DNA from: an uncultured Eubacteriales bacterium
Lineage (GTDB): Bacteria > Bacillota > Clostridia > Christensenellales > CAG-138
DNA: 60,592 nt
Direction: 5' to 3'
Assembly (NCBI GenBank): GCA_902798825.1
Contig: CADBYI010000031.1
Coordinates: forward strand, 1 to 60,592
Each line of letters opens with the position of its first letter. Positions within the stretch are counted from its first letter, which is position 1. A program made the position numbers and the translations under genes. The notes beneath the pieces were generated by a model. That model did no database searches. It was given only the letters and a program-made list of their open reading frames with translations, and was not told where the DNA came from. Positions 27,474 to 35,705 of this stretch are shown here, piece by piece.

Positions 27474-27588
27474 TGTCCCAACAACTAAAGGAGCATTTCA
27501 ACGAAGGCATGCGCAACTGATCGATTTTGAACGCAACACCATTTCCCTCGGCACGAAGGTGCCGCTTCATGTGTGCGCTCAAAGGATC

Positions 27589-27630
27589 ATGACCGCAGGC
27601 TTTTTCTATTCTGCCGGCTGTGCTTTTTGA
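27589..27630 (+). CDS. Possible leader peptide upstream of the ABC-F gene
   Basis: ATG plus 12 further codons encode MTAGFFYSAGCAF, stopping 22 bases before the ABC-F start codon. An AAAGGA lies just ahead, though its spacing is short. The frame covers TCTGCC (27610-27615), which can pair with GGCAGA (27646-27651) across the ABC-F ribosome site. It is also enclosed by CGCTCAAA/TTTGAGCG (27576-27583 and 27625-27632). A ribosome here would open those stems. Leader peptides control several known ABC-F genes, but this one is an inference. Confidence 0.4.
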   Translation: MTAGFFYSAGCAF

Positions 27631-27652
27631 GCGTGGAAAACAGGAGGCAGAT

Positions 27653-29140
27653 ATGCTGCAAATCAAAAACGTGACCATACGTTCGAGGAAGGACGATCGC
27701 CTGCTGGCGGACGGCCTCTCCTTCACGCTGCACAAAGGCGAACGGGCCGCCCTCATCGGCGAGGAGGGCAACGGCAAATCCACCCTGCTCAGGTGGATAT
27801 ACGATCCCGCTCTGGTGAAGGCGTATGCGGACGTACAGGGGCAACGGATAGTCGAGGGCAAGATGGGGTACCTGCCCCAGGAGCTTCCTTCGGAAGAAAA
27901 GTCCCTGCCTGTCTGCGCCTTTATGGAGGGAGCTTGTGGGTTCTATGCCCTGTCCCCCCGGGAGATCGACCAGGTCGCCCGGCGTCTGGGCCTCTCCCCC
28001 GATCTTTTCGAGGAGCCACGGCCCATGGAAACTCTCTCCGGCGGGGAGCGGGTAAAGGTCCAGCTGGCCGCCCTGCTCCTAAGCCGCTGCGATATCCTGC
28101 TGTTGGACGAGCCCTCCAACGATCTGGATATCGAGACACTGGAATGGCTGTCCGGGTTTATGAACGGCTTTCCCGGGGCGATCCTCTATATCTCCCATGA
28201 CGAGGTGCTGCTGGAGGAGACGGCGGACGTGATCATCCATCTGGAGCAGGTGCGTCGCAAGACCATCTGTCGCTCCACCGTGTCCCGAGAGGGGTATCGG
28301 GCCTATATGGACCGGCGGGCCCGGCAGTTTGAGCACCAGGAGCAGGTGGCCCGGTTCGAAAAGGCGGACTTTCAAAAGAAGAAGGACCGATACCTGTCCA
28401 TCTACAACGCGGTGGAGCACGCCCAGGGCAGTCTGACCCGGCAGGACCCGTCCACCGGCAGGCTGCTGAAAAAGAAGATGCACGCGGTGAAGTCCATGGG
28501 CCGGCGCCTGGACAGGGAGGAGGAGAATCTGACCCAGCTCCCGGAGGCGGAATGGGCCATCCTGCCCAAGTGGGAACCGGGCATCGAGCTTAGCCGGGGC
28601 AAGGTGGCTTTAGACTATGCTCTGGACGAACTTTGCGTCGATGATAGGGTGCTGTCCCGAGACGTGCGGCTGAAGATGAGCACCCTTATGGATCGGATCG
28701 CCGAGGAGCTGCTGCAGCGGAAGGATATCCGCGTCACCTATATGCCCCAGCGCTACGGCGAGGGGGTGGATTACGGCATGCGGCCGGAGGAGTTCCTGGC
28801 TCCGGACGGGGACAAGGACAGCGTAACGAAGGCCCGGATCTATCTGGGCAGCATGAAGTATACCACTGACGAAATGAGCCACCCGGTCAGGGACCTTAGC
28901 GGTGGCCAGCGGGCCAAGCTCCTGCTGCTCAAGGCCATATTGGACAAAAGCAACGTGCTGCTGCTGGATGAGCCCACCCGAAATTTCAGTCCCCTCTCCT
29001 GCCCCGCCGTCCGAAAGCTTCTATCCGTGTTCCCCGGCTGCATCCTGTCCGTGTCTCACGACCGCCGGTTCATAGAGGAGGTCACCCCGATCCTCTATTC
29101 CCTGTCGGAAAAGGGACTGACGCGCATTTACCGAAACTAA
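27653..29140 (+). CDS. ABC-F family ATPase with degenerate second domain
   Basis: ABC-F proteins act on ribosomes, some giving antibiotic protection. The 495-residue protein has no membrane segments. Domain 1 is complete: Walker A GEEGNGKST (residues 36-44), LSGGERVKV and LLLDEPSNDLD. A basic linker follows (about 205-300). Domain 2 has the signature DLSGGQRAK and LLLDEPTRNFSPLS, but no P-loop: DRVLSRDVRLKM runs straight into STLMDRIAEEL where GxxGxGK(T/S) is expected, as if some 16 residues were deleted in frame. The ATG follows an AGGAGG. A 170-base leader with hairpins and a possible leader peptide suggests regulated expression. The antibiotic, if any, cannot be named. Confidence 0.85.
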   Translation: MLQIKNVTIRSRKDDRLLADGLSFTLHKGERAALIGEEGNGKSTLLRWIYDPALVKAYADVQGQRIVEGKMGYLPQELPSEEKSLPVCAFMEGACGFYALSPREIDQVARRLGLSPDLFEEPRPMETLSGGERVKVQLAALLLSRCDILLLDEPSNDLDIETLEWLSGFMNGFPGAILYISHDEVLLEETADVIIHLEQVRRKTICRSTVSREGYRAYMDRRARQFEHQEQVARFEKADFQKKKDRYLSIYNAVEHAQGSLTRQDPSTGRLLKKKMHAVKSMGRRLDREEENLTQLPEAEWAILPKWEPGIELSRGKVALDYALDELCVDDRVLSRDVRLKMSTLMDRIAEELLQRKDIRVTYMPQRYGEGVDYGMRPEEFLAPDGDKDSVTKARIYLGSMKYTTDEMSHPVRDLSGGQRAKLLLLKAILDKSNVLLLDEPTRNFSPLSCPAVRKLLSVFPGCILSVSHDRRFIEEVTPILYSLSEKGLTRIYRN

Positions 29141-29171
29141 AAGGAAGGCGTCGTCATGACGCCTTCCTTTT
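29139..29171. terminator. Bidirectional terminator between ABC-F and alcohol dehydrogenase genes
   Basis: A perfect 14-bp stem, AAAAGGAAGGCGTC with GACGCCTTCCTTTT, separates two convergent genes. Confidence 0.9.
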
Positions 29172-29185
29172 ATGTAGTGTAGGAT

Positions 29186-30370
29186 TTATTTATTTGCCAT
29201 GCGGTAGATGTTGGCCATGTCCGCCTCGTAGAGGACCATGGCGCTGCCCACCTTTCCGCCGGTGGCCAAGGCGCAGTTATGAGCGAGGGTTTGTATCTCC
29301 TCCTCCGAAACGGTCCTGCCAAGGAGCTCCGAAAGGGTCACCGGCATACCGATGGACCGGAAGTAGTTTTCCATGGCGGCGATACCCAGAAGAGCCGTCT
29401 CCTCGTCGGTGGCAGCGGGAACAACGCCCATGACGTTCACGGCGAACTGCACGAACCGGGGCAGGCAGTTTCTATACACGTACCGAGCCCAGCTGGGCCA
29501 TACGGCGGTAAGCCCCGCCCCGTGGGTCACGTCATAGAGAGCGCCCAGCTCGTGCTCCAGCCGATGGGAGGCAAAGTCGTTCCCGTCGTTGCCGCAGCCG
29601 GTGAGTCCGTTGTGGGACAGGCTGCTACACCACATGACCTCCGCCCGGGCCTGATAGTTCTGGGGATCGCGGTGGAGAACGGCGGCGTTCTTCATGACCG
29701 TCCGCAGCAGCCCCTCCGCCAGGGCATCCGTGATCTGCATCTTGCTGCCGTTGGTGAAGTACCGCTCCATGGTGTGCATCAGGATATCGGAGCAGCCTGC
29801 GCAGGTCTGATAATCCGGCAGCGTCAGCGTCAGCTCCGGGTCCATGACGGCGAACCTGGGCCGGCACAGATCGCTGTTGTAGCCCCGCTTTTTTCCCTCG
29901 TAGGAGATGACGCTGCTGTCGCTCATCTCGCTCCCTGCGGCGGCGATGGTCAGCACCGCCCCCAAAGGATAGGACGCCTTGGCCGTGCGGGTGTGCTCAT
30001 ACAGCTCCTTCACGTCGTATTCCGGCTCCCCCAGGGCATAGGCAATGGCCTTGGAGGAATCGATGACGGAGCCGCCGCCCACCGCCAGGATGAAGTCCAC
30101 CCGGTTGACCTTGGCCAGCTCGATCCCTTCATACACCTTAGAAAGCTGAGGATTAGGCACCACGCCGCCCAGCTCCACATAAAAGAGACCCGCTTTTTCC
30201 AGCGACGCCTTGACCCGGTCCAATAGTCCCGAGCGGACGACGCTGCCGCCGCCATAGTGGATTAGGACCCGACTGCCGCCGAAGGCGCAAACCAGCTCCC
30301 CCACCTTCTCCTCCGCTTTGTGCCCAAAAACCACCTTCGTGGGTGTATACAGTGTGAAATCGCCGTTCAT
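29186..30370 (-). CDS. Iron-containing alcohol dehydrogenase, butanol dehydrogenase type
   Basis: A 394-residue group III alcohol dehydrogenase, likely reducing an aldehyde with NAD(P)H. The nucleotide-binding GGGSVIDSSK is at residues 98-107. The metal ligands are expected at D195 and H199 (SDILMHTMERY), a His in FASHRLEHEL (near 269-273), and H283 in DVTHGAGL. Overall it resembles BdhA/YqhD enzymes of clostridia. It is monocistronic by position, with terminators on both sides of the locus. The exact substrate is not determinable. Confidence 0.9.
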   Translation of the reverse strand: MNGDFTLYTPTKVVFGHKAEEKVGELVCAFGGSRVLIHYGGGSVVRSGLLDRVKASLEKAGLFYVELGGVVPNPQLSKVYEGIELAKVNRVDFILAVGGGSVIDSSKAIAYALGEPEYDVKELYEHTRTAKASYPLGAVLTIAAAGSEMSDSSVISYEGKKRGYNSDLCRPRFAVMDPELTLTLPDYQTCAGCSDILMHTMERYFTNGSKMQITDALAEGLLRTVMKNAAVLHRDPQNYQARAEVMWCSSLSHNGLTGCGNDGNDFASHRLEHELGALYDVTHGAGLTAVWPSWARYVYRNCLPRFVQFAVNVMGVVPAATDEETALLGIAAMENYFRSIGMPVTLSELLGRTVSEEEIQTLAHNCALATGGKVGSAMVLYEADMANIYRMANK

Positions 30371-30676
30371 AGGTCGCCTCCCTGTTCAAGATAGAAACAG
30401 TATACTCCATTTGTGCCGTCTTTGGAAGAAATAATTGTGTTCTCGGCCGTAAATATTCAAGTATTCACGGGATTTATCGATATAGAGTCATCCTCTTTTG
30501 AACAGGAAAAGAAAATCAAGTCTGTACAAATTCATTTTTTTCTGATAAAATGCAGATGTACCATTAAGATTGGGTGATAATTTTCGTTTGCAGATCAAAC
30601 GTCTATCATCCCACGAACAGGATTGTCAGGCCCAAAACGGCCTTGCAATAAACAAAGTATAGGAGGAAGAAACTAA
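30371..30676 (+). other. Structured leader region of the BMP transporter operon
   Basis: There is no gene. A candidate promoter at 30523-30551 is followed by a 120-base leader with a nested hairpin at 30571-30613 (TGGGTGATA with TATCATCCCA outside, CGTTTG with CAAACG inside). A smaller AGGC/GCCT hairpin lies near 30629. It does not match the purine riboswitch consensus as I know it. Confidence 0.45.
30523..30551 (+). promoter_or_regulatory. Probable promoter for the BMP transporter operon
   Basis: TGTACA and TAAAAT are separated by 17 bases. The match is moderate. Confidence 0.5.
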
Positions 30677-31870
30677 ATGAAACGCTTTTTGGCTGTTGTG
30701 ATGTGCCTGCTCATGGTGTTCGCCCTCGTTGGCAATGCCAAGGTCGCCAAAGCGGAAGAGAAAGTCAAGGTTGGCTTCATCTGCCTGCATGATGAGCAGT
30801 CCACCTATGACCTCAACTTCATCAACGCTGCCAAGGCCGCCTGCGAGAAGCTGGGCGTTGAGATGGTCCTCAAGACCGGCATCAATGAGGACAATGCCTG
30901 CTACGAGACCGCTGCCGATATGGCCGATTCCGGCTGCATCGCCGTCTTCGCCGACAGCTTCGGCCATGAGGATTACATGATCCAGGCCGCCCAGGAGTAT
31001 CCCAACGTTCAGTTCTGCCACTCCACCGGCACCAAAGCCCACACCGTGAATCTGCCCAACTACCACAACGCCTTCGCCGCCATCTATGAGGGCCGGTATC
31101 TGGCCGGTGTGGTCGCTGGCATGAAGCTCAACGAGATGATCGAGGCCGGCAAGTTCACCGCTGAGGAAGCCAAGGTCGGTTACGTCGGCGCCTTCACCTA
31201 CGCCGAGGTTATCTCCGGTTACACCTCCTTCTTCCTGGGTGTCCGTTCCGTGTGCCCCACCGCCACCATGGAAGTCACCTTCACCGGTTCCTGGTATGAT
31301 CCCACCGCCGAGAAGGAAGGCGCTCAGAAGCTGATTCAGGACGGCTGCAAGCTCATCAGCCAGCACGCCGACTCTCTGGGTGCCCCCTCCGCCTGCGAGG
31401 AAGCCGGTGTCCCCGACGTTTCCTACAACGGCAGCACCAAGGAAGCTGGTCCCAACACCTACCTGATCTCCTCTCGTATCGATTGGGAGCCCTACTATGA
31501 GTACGCCATCACCGCTGCCATGAACGGCACCCCCATCGATGCTGATTGGACCGGCACCATCGCCACCGGCTCCGTGAAGCTCACCGACCTGAACGACACC
31601 GAGGGCGTCGTGGCCGCCGGCACCGCGGAGAAGCTGGCCGAGGTACAGGCTGCTCTGGAAGCCGGCACGCTCCACGTGTTTGACACCGCCAACTTCACCG
31701 TCAACGGTGAGACCCTCACCACCTACCTGGCCGACGTGGATACCGACGCCGCCTACACCCCCGACACCGAGGTCATCGCGGACGGTTACTTCCATGAGTC
31801 TGAGTTCCGCAGCGCCCCCTACTTCGATCTGCAGATCGACGGCATCACGCTGCTGGATACCAAGTTCTAA
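30677..31870 (+). CDS. BMP-family substrate-binding protein of a nucleoside-type ABC importer
   Basis: A 397-residue periplasmic-binding-fold protein of the BmpA/Med family, which generally binds nucleosides. The signal sequence MKRFLAVVMCLLMVFAL ends in AKAEEK rather than a lipobox. Cleavage by signal peptidase I after AKA is therefore predicted and no lipid anchor is seen, which is unusual for a Gram-positive binding protein. Mature motifs include VGFICLHDEQSTYDL, YEGRYLAGVVAGM and VGAFTYAEV. A strong AGGAGG precedes the ATG. An internal terminator downstream likely makes it the most abundant product of the operon. Confidence 0.88.
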   Translation: MKRFLAVVMCLLMVFALVGNAKVAKAEEKVKVGFICLHDEQSTYDLNFINAAKAACEKLGVEMVLKTGINEDNACYETAADMADSGCIAVFADSFGHEDYMIQAAQEYPNVQFCHSTGTKAHTVNLPNYHNAFAAIYEGRYLAGVVAGMKLNEMIEAGKFTAEEAKVGYVGAFTYAEVISGYTSFFLGVRSVCPTATMEVTFTGSWYDPTAEKEGAQKLIQDGCKLISQHADSLGAPSACEEAGVPDVSYNGSTKEAGPNTYLISSRIDWEPYYEYAITAAMNGTPIDADWTGTIATGSVKLTDLNDTEGVVAAGTAEKLAEVQAALEAGTLHVFDTANFTVNGETLTTYLADVDTDAAYTPDTEVIADGYFHESEFRSAPYFDLQIDGITLLDTKF

Positions 31871-31891
31871 TCTGACAGGAATCGACCCCCC

Positions 31892-31921
31892 GCGGGCTGT
31901 CTTCGGGCAGCCCGCCTTTTT
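31892..31921 (+). terminator. Terminator between binding protein and ABC ATPase
   Basis: An 8-bp stem of GCGGGCTG with CAGCCCGC is followed by a short T-run. It probably limits transcription into the downstream transporter genes. Confidence 0.8.
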
Positions 31922-31949
31922 ATATATTTTGTGCCCTTCCAAATAATTT

Positions 31950-31977
31950 TTGATTTACAAAAACCGCGCTATATGAT
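31950..31977 (+). promoter_or_regulatory. Possible internal promoter before the ABC ATPase
   Basis: TTGATT and TATGAT are separated by 16 bases, downstream of the internal terminator. Confidence 0.45.
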
Positions 31978-32042
31978 ACTATTTTCATAAGATCGAGCAA
32001 TAGTATCCACGTCCAAAAGCTCGGTGGAAAGGATGCCCTGCC

Positions 32043-33584
32043 TTGGAAGCTGTAAGGAACGCCATCAGAATGGAGGGGATCACAAAGCGATTCGGCAGCG
32101 TGGTCGCCAACAATGCCATCCATCTGGAGCTGCACGAGGGTGAGATCCTGTCCCTGCTGGGAGAGAACGGCAGTGGGAAGACCACCCTGATGAATATGCT
32201 TTCCGGCATATACTATCCGGATGAGGGCCAGATCTACATCCACGACAAGCCCGTGACCATCTCCTCCCCCAAGGATGCCTTCGACAACGGCATCGGCATG
32301 ATCCATCAGCACTTTAAGCTGGTGGATGTGTTCACCGCCACGGAGAATATCATCCTTGGCCTGAACGAGGACGGGAAGATGAATCTGAAGGAGGCCGGAA
32401 AGCGGATCAAGGAGATCAGCCAGAAATACGGCTTTGAGATCGATCCGGATCAGAAGATCTACAATATGTCCGTCTCCCAGAAACAGACCGTGGAGATCGT
32501 GAAGGTTCTGTACCGGGGCGCGGACATCCTGATCCTGGACGAGCCCACCGCGGTGCTGACGCCACAGGAGACGGACCGGCTCTTCGCCGTCATGCGAAAC
32601 ATGCAAAAGGACGGCAAGTCCCTCATCATCATCACCCACAAGCTGCACGAGGTGCTGGAGGTTTCCGACCGGGTGGCCATCCTGCGCAAAGGGGAATACA
32701 TTGGCGACGTGCTCACCAAGAACGCGGATCAGCAGAGCCTGACGGACATGATGGTGGGCCGGGCGGTGAGTCTGAACATCGACCGTCCCCTTCCCGTGGA
32801 CCCGAAGCCCCGGCTGGAGGTCAAGGATCTGACGGTGCACGATGAGCTGGGCGTGAAACGGCTCAAGGACATCTCTTTCACCGCCTACAGCGGCGAGATA
32901 TTGGGTATAGCGGGCGTGGCCGGTTCTGGACAGCGGGAGCTTTTGGAAGCCATCTCCGGTCTCTACCCCATCGCCAAAGGCTCCATCATCTATCACAACC
33001 CCAAGACCAACACCACCGGGAATCTGGCCGGAAAGGACCCTCTGGAAATCCAAAAAGCCGGTATCTCCATGGCTTTCGTCCCCGAGGATCGACTGGGCAT
33101 GGGCCTGGTGGGGTCCATGGGTATGACGGGCAACATGATGCTCCGTTCCTGGCGCAACAACAAGGGCCCCTTCCTGGACAAGAAGGAGCCGGAGCGGGTG
33201 GCCAACGAGGTTTGGAAAGAGCTGGAGGTGGTGACCCCCAGCGTGGATTTCCCCGTGCGGCGTATGTCCGGCGGCAACGTGCAGAAGGTTCTGGTTGGCC
33301 GGGAGATCGCCCAGGACCCGGCGGTGCTCATGACAGCCTATGCTGTCAGGGGCCTCGACATCAACACCTCATACACCATCTACAACCTGCTCACCGCCGA
33401 AAAGATGAAGGGCGTGGCCGTGATTTATGTGGGCGAGGATTTGGACGTGCTGCTGGAGCTGTGCGACAGGCTTCTGGTCCTCTGCGGCGGCCAGGTTTCC
33501 GGCGTGGTGGATGCCCGGACCACGGATAAGCGAGAAGTCGGCATGCTGATGACCCGTGTGGGAGGAAATACCAATGAAAAATAA
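32043..33584 (+). CDS. Nucleoside-type ABC importer, double ATPase subunit
   Basis: A 513-residue protein with two ABC domains in tandem, as in NupO/RfuB/RbsA-type importers. Domain 1 has GENGSGKTT (residues 40-48), a non-standard signature NMSVSQKQ and LDEPTAVLTPQE. Domain 2 lacks a true Walker A lysine (AGVAGSGQREL) and has MSGGNVQKVL. Its Walker B region reads MTAYAVRGLDI where APTRGLD is usual, so only the first site is likely to hydrolyse ATP. Translation appears to start at TTG with AAAGGA upstream; the ATG nine codons later is an alternative. It overlaps the first permease gene by 11 bases. Confidence 0.9.
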   Translation: MEAVRNAIRMEGITKRFGSVVANNAIHLELHEGEILSLLGENGSGKTTLMNMLSGIYYPDEGQIYIHDKPVTISSPKDAFDNGIGMIHQHFKLVDVFTATENIILGLNEDGKMNLKEAGKRIKEISQKYGFEIDPDQKIYNMSVSQKQTVEIVKVLYRGADILILDEPTAVLTPQETDRLFAVMRNMQKDGKSLIIITHKLHEVLEVSDRVAILRKGEYIGDVLTKNADQQSLTDMMVGRAVSLNIDRPLPVDPKPRLEVKDLTVHDELGVKRLKDISFTAYSGEILGIAGVAGSGQRELLEAISGLYPIAKGSIIYHNPKTNTTGNLAGKDPLEIQKAGISMAFVPEDRLGMGLVGSMGMTGNMMLRSWRNNKGPFLDKKEPERVANEVWKELEVVTPSVDFPVRRMSGGNVQKVLVGREIAQDPAVLMTAYAVRGLDINTSYTIYNLLTAEKMKGVAVIYVGEDLDVLLELCDRLLVLCGGQVSGVVDARTTDKREVGMLMTRVGGNTNEK

Positions 33585-34665
33585 AGCGATGTTCCACATT
33601 GTAAAGCGGGAAGCCCTTCCCTGGTATCAGGCATGGCTGATCCGGGGTGCAGCCATCCTCCTGGCACTGGTGGCATGTTCCCTGGTCACCGTCATCGTCA
33701 CCGGGCTGAATCCACTTTCTCTCTACAAAACCATGCTCTACGGAACCTTCGGCACCAATCGAAAGACCTGGGTCCTGTTCCAGAAGCTGGCCATATTGCT
33801 GGGCATCTCCCTGGCGGTGACCCCCGCCTTCAAGATGCGGTTCTGGAACATCGGCGCTGAAGGACAGGTCATGGCCGGTGGCCTTGCCTGCGCCGCCGTG
33901 ATGATCACGCTGGGGGAAACCATCAAGTCCAACGCCGTGATGCTCCTGCTCATGCTGGTGGTCAGCGTGGCCGCAGGGGCCCTCTGGGGCTTTTTACCCG
34001 CCTTCTTCAAGGCCCACTGGAACACCAACGAGACACTGTTCACCCTGATGATGAACTACATCGCCATTCAGCTGGCCGCTTATTTCATCATCATCTGGGA
34101 GGTGCCCAAGGGCTCCGGCAAGATCGGCATGATCAACCAGAGCACCCGCATGGGCTGGCTTCCCTATCTGGGCGGCAAGCAGTATGCCATCATCATCCTC
34201 ATCGTGGCCATCCTGACCATCCTGCTGCACATCTACCTGAAGTACAGCAAGCACGGCTATGAGATCGCCGTGGTGGGCGAAAGCGAGCGCACCGCCCGGT
34301 ACGCCGGTATCAAGGTGGAATGGGTCATCATCCGGACCATGGTCCTCTCCGGCGCCCTGTGCGGCTTCATGGGTATGCTGCTGGTGGGCGGCACGGACCA
34401 CACCCTTTCCACGGACATCGTGGGAGGCCGGGGCTTCACCGCCGTCATGGTTTCCTGGCTGGCCAAGTTCAACCCCATCGTCATGGTCCTCACCAGCTTC
34501 CTGCTGGTGTTCATGCAGCTGGGCGCCAAGGAGGTGGCCACCAACTTCTATCTCAACGAGTCCTTCTCGGAGATCTTGACGGGCATCATCCTGTTCTTCA
34601 TCATCGGCTGCGAGTTCTTCATCACCTATAAGATCCAATTCGCCAAGAGCGGCAAGGAGGCATAA
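33574..34665 (+). CDS. Nucleoside-type ABC importer permease 1
   Basis: A 363-residue BPD_transp_2-family permease with about ten membrane helices, like NupP/YufP. Conserved pieces are PAFKMRFWNIGAEGQ near residue 88 and VVGESERTARYAGI near 230, which is the coupling region facing the ATPase. A long hydrophilic N-terminus (about 22 residues) precedes the first helix. It starts inside the ATPase gene and ends two bases before the second permease, so all three subunits are coupled. Substrate is inferred to be nucleosides from the BMP partner. Confidence 0.9.
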   Translation: MKNKAMFHIVKREALPWYQAWLIRGAAILLALVACSLVTVIVTGLNPLSLYKTMLYGTFGTNRKTWVLFQKLAILLGISLAVTPAFKMRFWNIGAEGQVMAGGLACAAVMITLGETIKSNAVMLLLMLVVSVAAGALWGFLPAFFKAHWNTNETLFTLMMNYIAIQLAAYFIIIWEVPKGSGKIGMINQSTRMGWLPYLGGKQYAIIILIVAILTILLHIYLKYSKHGYEIAVVGESERTARYAGIKVEWVIIRTMVLSGALCGFMGMLLVGGTDHTLSTDIVGGRGFTAVMVSWLAKFNPIVMVLTSFLLVFMQLGAKEVATNFYLNESFSEILTGIILFFIIGCEFFITYKIQFAKSGKEA

Positions 34666-34667
34666 CG

Positions 34668-35657
34668 ATGTTGAATTTTCTTGTGACCTTTATCCCGCGG
34701 GCGATCATGCAGGGCATTCCCCTGCTCTACGGTAGCACCGGTGAGATTTTGACGGAGAAATCCGGCAATCTGAATCTGGGCATCCCGGGCATCATGTACA
34801 TGGGCGCCATCTCCAGCGTCATCGGCGCCTTCTATTATGAGACCTTCCGCACCTCCATGAATCCCATCCTGGCGGTGTTGATCCCCCTGGTATGCTGCTT
34901 GCTGGGATCGTTCCTCACGGGGCTTCTCTACTGCTTTTTGACGGTCTCCCTGCGAGCCAATCAGAACGTGACCGGCCTTGCCATCACCACCTTTGGCGTG
35001 GGCTTCGGCAACTTCTTCGGCGGGTCGTTGATCAAGCTGAGCAACGCCGAGGTACCGGCCATCGTTCTGGGCGGCACCAGCGGCTACATCAAGACTACCC
35101 TGCCCTTTGCCAACACCACGGGCTGGTTCGGCCAGGTATTCCTGTCCTACGGGTTTTTGGCGTATCTTGCCATCATCATCGCCCTGGTGGCCTCCTATGT
35201 GCTCAAGCGAACCCGGGTGGGCCTTCACCTTAGGGCTGTGGGCGAAAGCCCGGCCACGGCAGACGCCGCCGGTATCAACGTGGTCAAATACAAGTATGTT
35301 GCCACCTGCGTAGGCAGCATGATCGCCGGGTTGGGCGGTCTCTACTACGTGCTGGACTATTCCAACGGCATCTGGTCCCACAACGCCTTCGGCGACAGAG
35401 GGTGGCTGGCCATCGCCCTGGTCATCTTCACCATCTGGCGTCCCAGCGTCAGCATCCTGGCCTCCATCCTCTTCGGCGGCTTGTACATCCTGTATTTGTA
35501 CATCCCCACGGGTACGGAGATGGCCATCAAGGAGATCTACAAGATGTTCCCCTATGTCATCACTCTGCTGGTGCTGATCATCGTCTCCCTCCGCAAAAAG
35601 CGGGAGGATCAGCCCCCCATGTCCCTAGGCCTTCCCTACTTCCGCGAGGAGCGGTAA
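34668..35657 (+). CDS. Nucleoside-type ABC importer permease 2
   Basis: The second permease, 329 residues, like NupQ/YufQ. It has the family segments GEILTEKSGNLNLG near residue 25, LTVSLRANQNVTGLAI near 88 and LRAVGESPATADAAGI near 186, and about nine membrane helices. It forms a heterodimer with permease 1. The C-terminus is short and basic (SLRKKREDQ). A terminator follows, closing the operon. The binding protein, ATPase and two permeases make a complete importer. Confidence 0.9.
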   Translation: MLNFLVTFIPRAIMQGIPLLYGSTGEILTEKSGNLNLGIPGIMYMGAISSVIGAFYYETFRTSMNPILAVLIPLVCCLLGSFLTGLLYCFLTVSLRANQNVTGLAITTFGVGFGNFFGGSLIKLSNAEVPAIVLGGTSGYIKTTLPFANTTGWFGQVFLSYGFLAYLAIIIALVASYVLKRTRVGLHLRAVGESPATADAAGINVVKYKYVATCVGSMIAGLGGLYYVLDYSNGIWSHNAFGDRGWLAIALVIFTIWRPSVSILASILFGGLYILYLYIPTGTEMAIKEIYKMFPYVITLLVLIIVSLRKKREDQPPMSLGLPYFREER

Positions 35658-35671
35658 TCTGATTATACATG

Positions 35672-35702
35672 AAAACAGCAGGTCGAAAACCTGCTGTTTT
35701 TT
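35672..35702. terminator. Bidirectional terminator after the importer operon
   Basis: AAAACAGCAGGT pairs with ACCTGCTGTTTT around a short loop, with T residues on both outer sides, between convergent genes. Confidence 0.88.
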
Positions 35703-35705
35703 GTG

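Noticed and set aside
26964..27861. Open frames running through tRNA-Ser and the downstream repeats on both strands
   Set aside because: They translate the tRNA and its repeat copies, giving spurious peptides; no ribosome site or family supports them.
30552..30676. Purine riboswitch before the BMP operon
   Set aside because: The conserved three-way-junction bases and the paired loops of the purine aptamer are not visible.
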